Origin: Alphaproteobacteria bacterium
Lineage (GTDB): Bacteria > Pseudomonadota > Alphaproteobacteria > Sphingomonadales > Rhodothalassiaceae
Length of the DNA stretch: 7,382 nt
Reading direction: 5' to 3'
NCBI GenBank assembly: GCA_003694205.1
Contig: RFKS01000213.1
Location: 1-7,382 of the forward strand
Under the pieces are notes generated by a model. It searched no databases. It saw only the letters and a program-made list of their open reading frames with translations, and had not been told where the DNA came from. Shown piece by piece: positions 5,876 to 7,382 of the stretch. The position numbers and the translations under genes were made by a program. The stretch's first letter is position 1, and every line of letters starts with the position of its first letter.

Positions 5876-7382
5876 TCTCACCCCAGTGCGCGACCACATG
5901 CTCCGCGCTGCGCAGGCTGACGGCGTGATTGGTGAAGTTCGGATTGACCGCACCGGCGGTGGGAAAGAGCCCGGGGCCGGCGATGACCAGATTCTCGATG
6001 TCATGGGCCCGGCCGAAGGAATCGGTGACCGAGGTGCCGGGGTCATCGCCCATGATCGTACCGCCCATGAGATGCGCCGTGGCGAGCGGCCCGTTCCACG
6101 CCTCGGCGGCGCCGGCGGCGGCGAACACGCGCAGGCCCTCCGCCTTTGCATGCTCCCAGAGGGCGAGCGAATCGGTACTGAAGCGGTGCACGAGGCGCGG
6201 CAGGCGCGTACCGCCGGGCCCCTCGCGCGAATCGAGTTCGATGCGGTTCTCCGGGTCGGGCAGCTCCTCGCCCATGGCCAGCATGTTGCCGAAATGCCGG
6301 ACCGCGCGGCGCATGAAGGTGTCGAGCGCCGCGCCGTAGAGATCGGCGCGCGAGATCGCGATACCGAGGAGATCATTGGGTTTCACCGCCGGCGCGATGA
6401 GCCACTGATAGCTGCCGAAGGCGCCCTCGCGGCCGGTCTTTCTGTAGCCGTCGCGACAGGTGAGCTGTGCGCCGGTGACCCCCATATGGGGCTCGGTCTC
6501 GTCCGCGAAGAGGCCGCCGACGCTGGCGATCGTGTGGGCCATCACATGGCGCCCGACGAGGCCCGACGCATTCGCCGCGCCCGCGGGCCAGATTTCGCAG
6601 GCAGAGTTGAGCAGGATGGCCGGATTGTGCACCACCGAGGCGGCAAGGACGACGATGTCGGCCGGCTGCGTCTTCGTCTCGCCATTCTCCACATATTCGA
6701 CCGCTGCGACGCGGGCTTTCGTGCGCGGCAAAAGACGCGTCACATAACAGCCGGCGCGAAAGCGGGCGCCCGCGGCTTCGGCGTCGCGCTTGTAGGTGAC
6801 GAGCGGATTGGCGAGCGCCCCGATGGGACAGCCGGCATCGCACCAGCCGTCGTAAAGACAGGCCGGCCGCCCCTTGTATTCGACCGAGGTGATCGCCATC
6901 GGCATCGGCGCCGTCCGGAGCCCCAGTGCGTCAAAGCCGCGGGCGATGATGCGCGCCTGCGCGAAGGTGGCCAGCGGTGGCATCGGATAGGGCGCGCCGG
7001 GCGGGCGCCAGATCTCGGCTTCGGCGTCTCCGGAGAGGCCGACCTCGGCCTGGATGCGGTCATAGAAGGGGCGCAGGTCGTCATAGGCGATCGGCCAGTC
7101 GAGTCCGCGGCCGTGAAGCGTCCGGACCCGGAAGTCCTCCTCGTGCAGGCGCGGCCAGGTGCCGTAATGATGGAGCGCCGCGCCGCCGTACCCCCAGCCG
7201 GCATTGAAGTTGTAGGCAAGCGGATGGTCGCCGCCGCTCGCCACCCGCGGACCGCCCCAGCGCAGGCGCCGGGCATGGATCTGCGAGGAGACGAGATCGC
7301 CCGTGCGCCAGGGCGGCCCGGCCTCGAGAACCACCACCGCCTTGCCGGCCTCCGCCAGCTTCGCGGCATAAAGTGAGCCCGC
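5865..7382 (-). CDS. GMC-family FAD-dependent oxidoreductase, 5' end beyond window
   Basis: The gene is open to the right edge. The last bases encode AGSLYAAKLAEAGKAVVVLEAG, which is the end of a GMC dinucleotide-binding fold (GxGxxG...LEAG) with its first residues outside the window. Numbering from the Val codon at 7335-7337, a WGG (27-29) and NFNAGWGYGG region (43-52) match the FAD-covering part. A cysteine cluster, C160, C166 and C170, in a GWCDAGCPIGA context resembles gluconate 2-dehydrogenase-like GMC proteins. The C-terminus carries AHLMGGTIMGDDP and VNPNFTNHAVSLRSAEHV, giving the expected catalytic pair H422 and N465, 43 residues apart. The enzyme would oxidise an alcohol or sugar-type hydroxyl to a carbonyl; the electron acceptor is unknown, and no gluconate-dehydrogenase small or cytochrome subunit is visible here. 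Its stop at 5865-5867 lies inside the end of the Old Yellow Enzyme gene. An export signal cannot be judged without the N-terminus. Confidence 0.92.
   Translation of the reverse strand, partial: AGSLYAAKLAEAGKAVVVLEAGPPWRTGDLVSSQIHARRLRWGGPRVASGGDHPLAYNFNAGWGYGGAALHHYGTWPRLHEEDFRVRTLHGRGLDWPIAYDDLRPFYDRIQAEVGLSGDAEAEIWRPPGAPYPMPPLATFAQARIIARGFDALGLRTAPMPMAITSVEYKGRPACLYDGWCDAGCPIGALANPLVTYKRDAEAAGARFRAGCYVTRLLPRTKARVAAVEYVENGETKTQPADIVVLAASVVHNPAILLNSACEIWPAGAANASGLVGRHVMAHTIASVGGLFADETEPHMGVTGAQLTCRDGYRKTGREGAFGSYQWLIAPAVKPNDLLGIAISRADLYGAALDTFMRRAVRHFGNMLAMGEELPDPENRIELDSREGPGGTRLPRLVHRFSTDSLALWEHAKAEGLRVFAAAGAAEAWNGPLATAHLMGGTIMGDDPGTSVTDSFGRAHDIENLVIAGPGLFPTAGAVNPNFTNHAVSLRSAEHVVAHWGEITP

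Noticed and set aside
4364..6376. A 670-codon open frame on the - strand opposite the Old Yellow Enzyme gene
   Set aside because: Antisense shadow: Arg/Ala/Pro-rich, no recognisable motif, and it also cuts across the end of the clearly real GMC gene in another frame.
5886..7376. A 496-codon open frame on the + strand opposite the GMC gene
   Set aside because: Antisense shadow: Arg/Gly/Ala-rich with no motif, while the opposite strand carries the GMC signatures and catalytic pair.

Overview
This GC-rich window has the codon bias of an alphaproteobacterium. The large TonB-dependent receptor, with its N-terminal 'EEITVTATKR' segment after a signal peptide, is typical of sphingomonad-like and other oligotrophic Alphaproteobacteria. 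The lineage is inferred from style only; there is no rRNA or other marker.

Layout. (1) Bases 1-627 (+) hold a small multi-pass membrane protein of unknown function. Protein-like sequence extends upstream of its first usable ATG, and a G6 run near base 50 may be a frameshift. (2) Bases 671-1726 and 1771-4131 (-) look like a two-gene operon transcribed right to left: a 786-residue TonB-dependent outer-membrane receptor, then a protein joining two CDGSH iron-sulfur motifs to a two-cupin region. (3) Bases 4132-4402 are a divergent intergenic region with an 8-bp-stem inverted repeat, a strong ribosome binding site for the receptor's GTG start and a candidate promoter facing right. (4) Bases 4403-5875 (+) encode an FMN-dependent Old Yellow Enzyme-family oxidoreductase with an altered C-terminal cysteine motif. 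(5) Bases 5865-7382 (-) encode a GMC-family FAD oxidoreductase that runs off the right edge and overlaps the Old Yellow Enzyme gene tail-to-tail by 11 bp.

Taken together, an outer-membrane importer, two flavoenzymes acting on alcohol/carbonyl/enone chemistry and an Fe-S/cupin protein suggest a small accessory locus for taking up and oxidatively or reductively remodelling a small organic molecule. The substrate cannot be read from the sequence. The most distinctive items are the tandem-CDGSH plus bicupin fusion and the flavoenzyme's modified cluster motif. I saw no tRNA, rRNA, CRISPR array, insertion sequence or attachment site.
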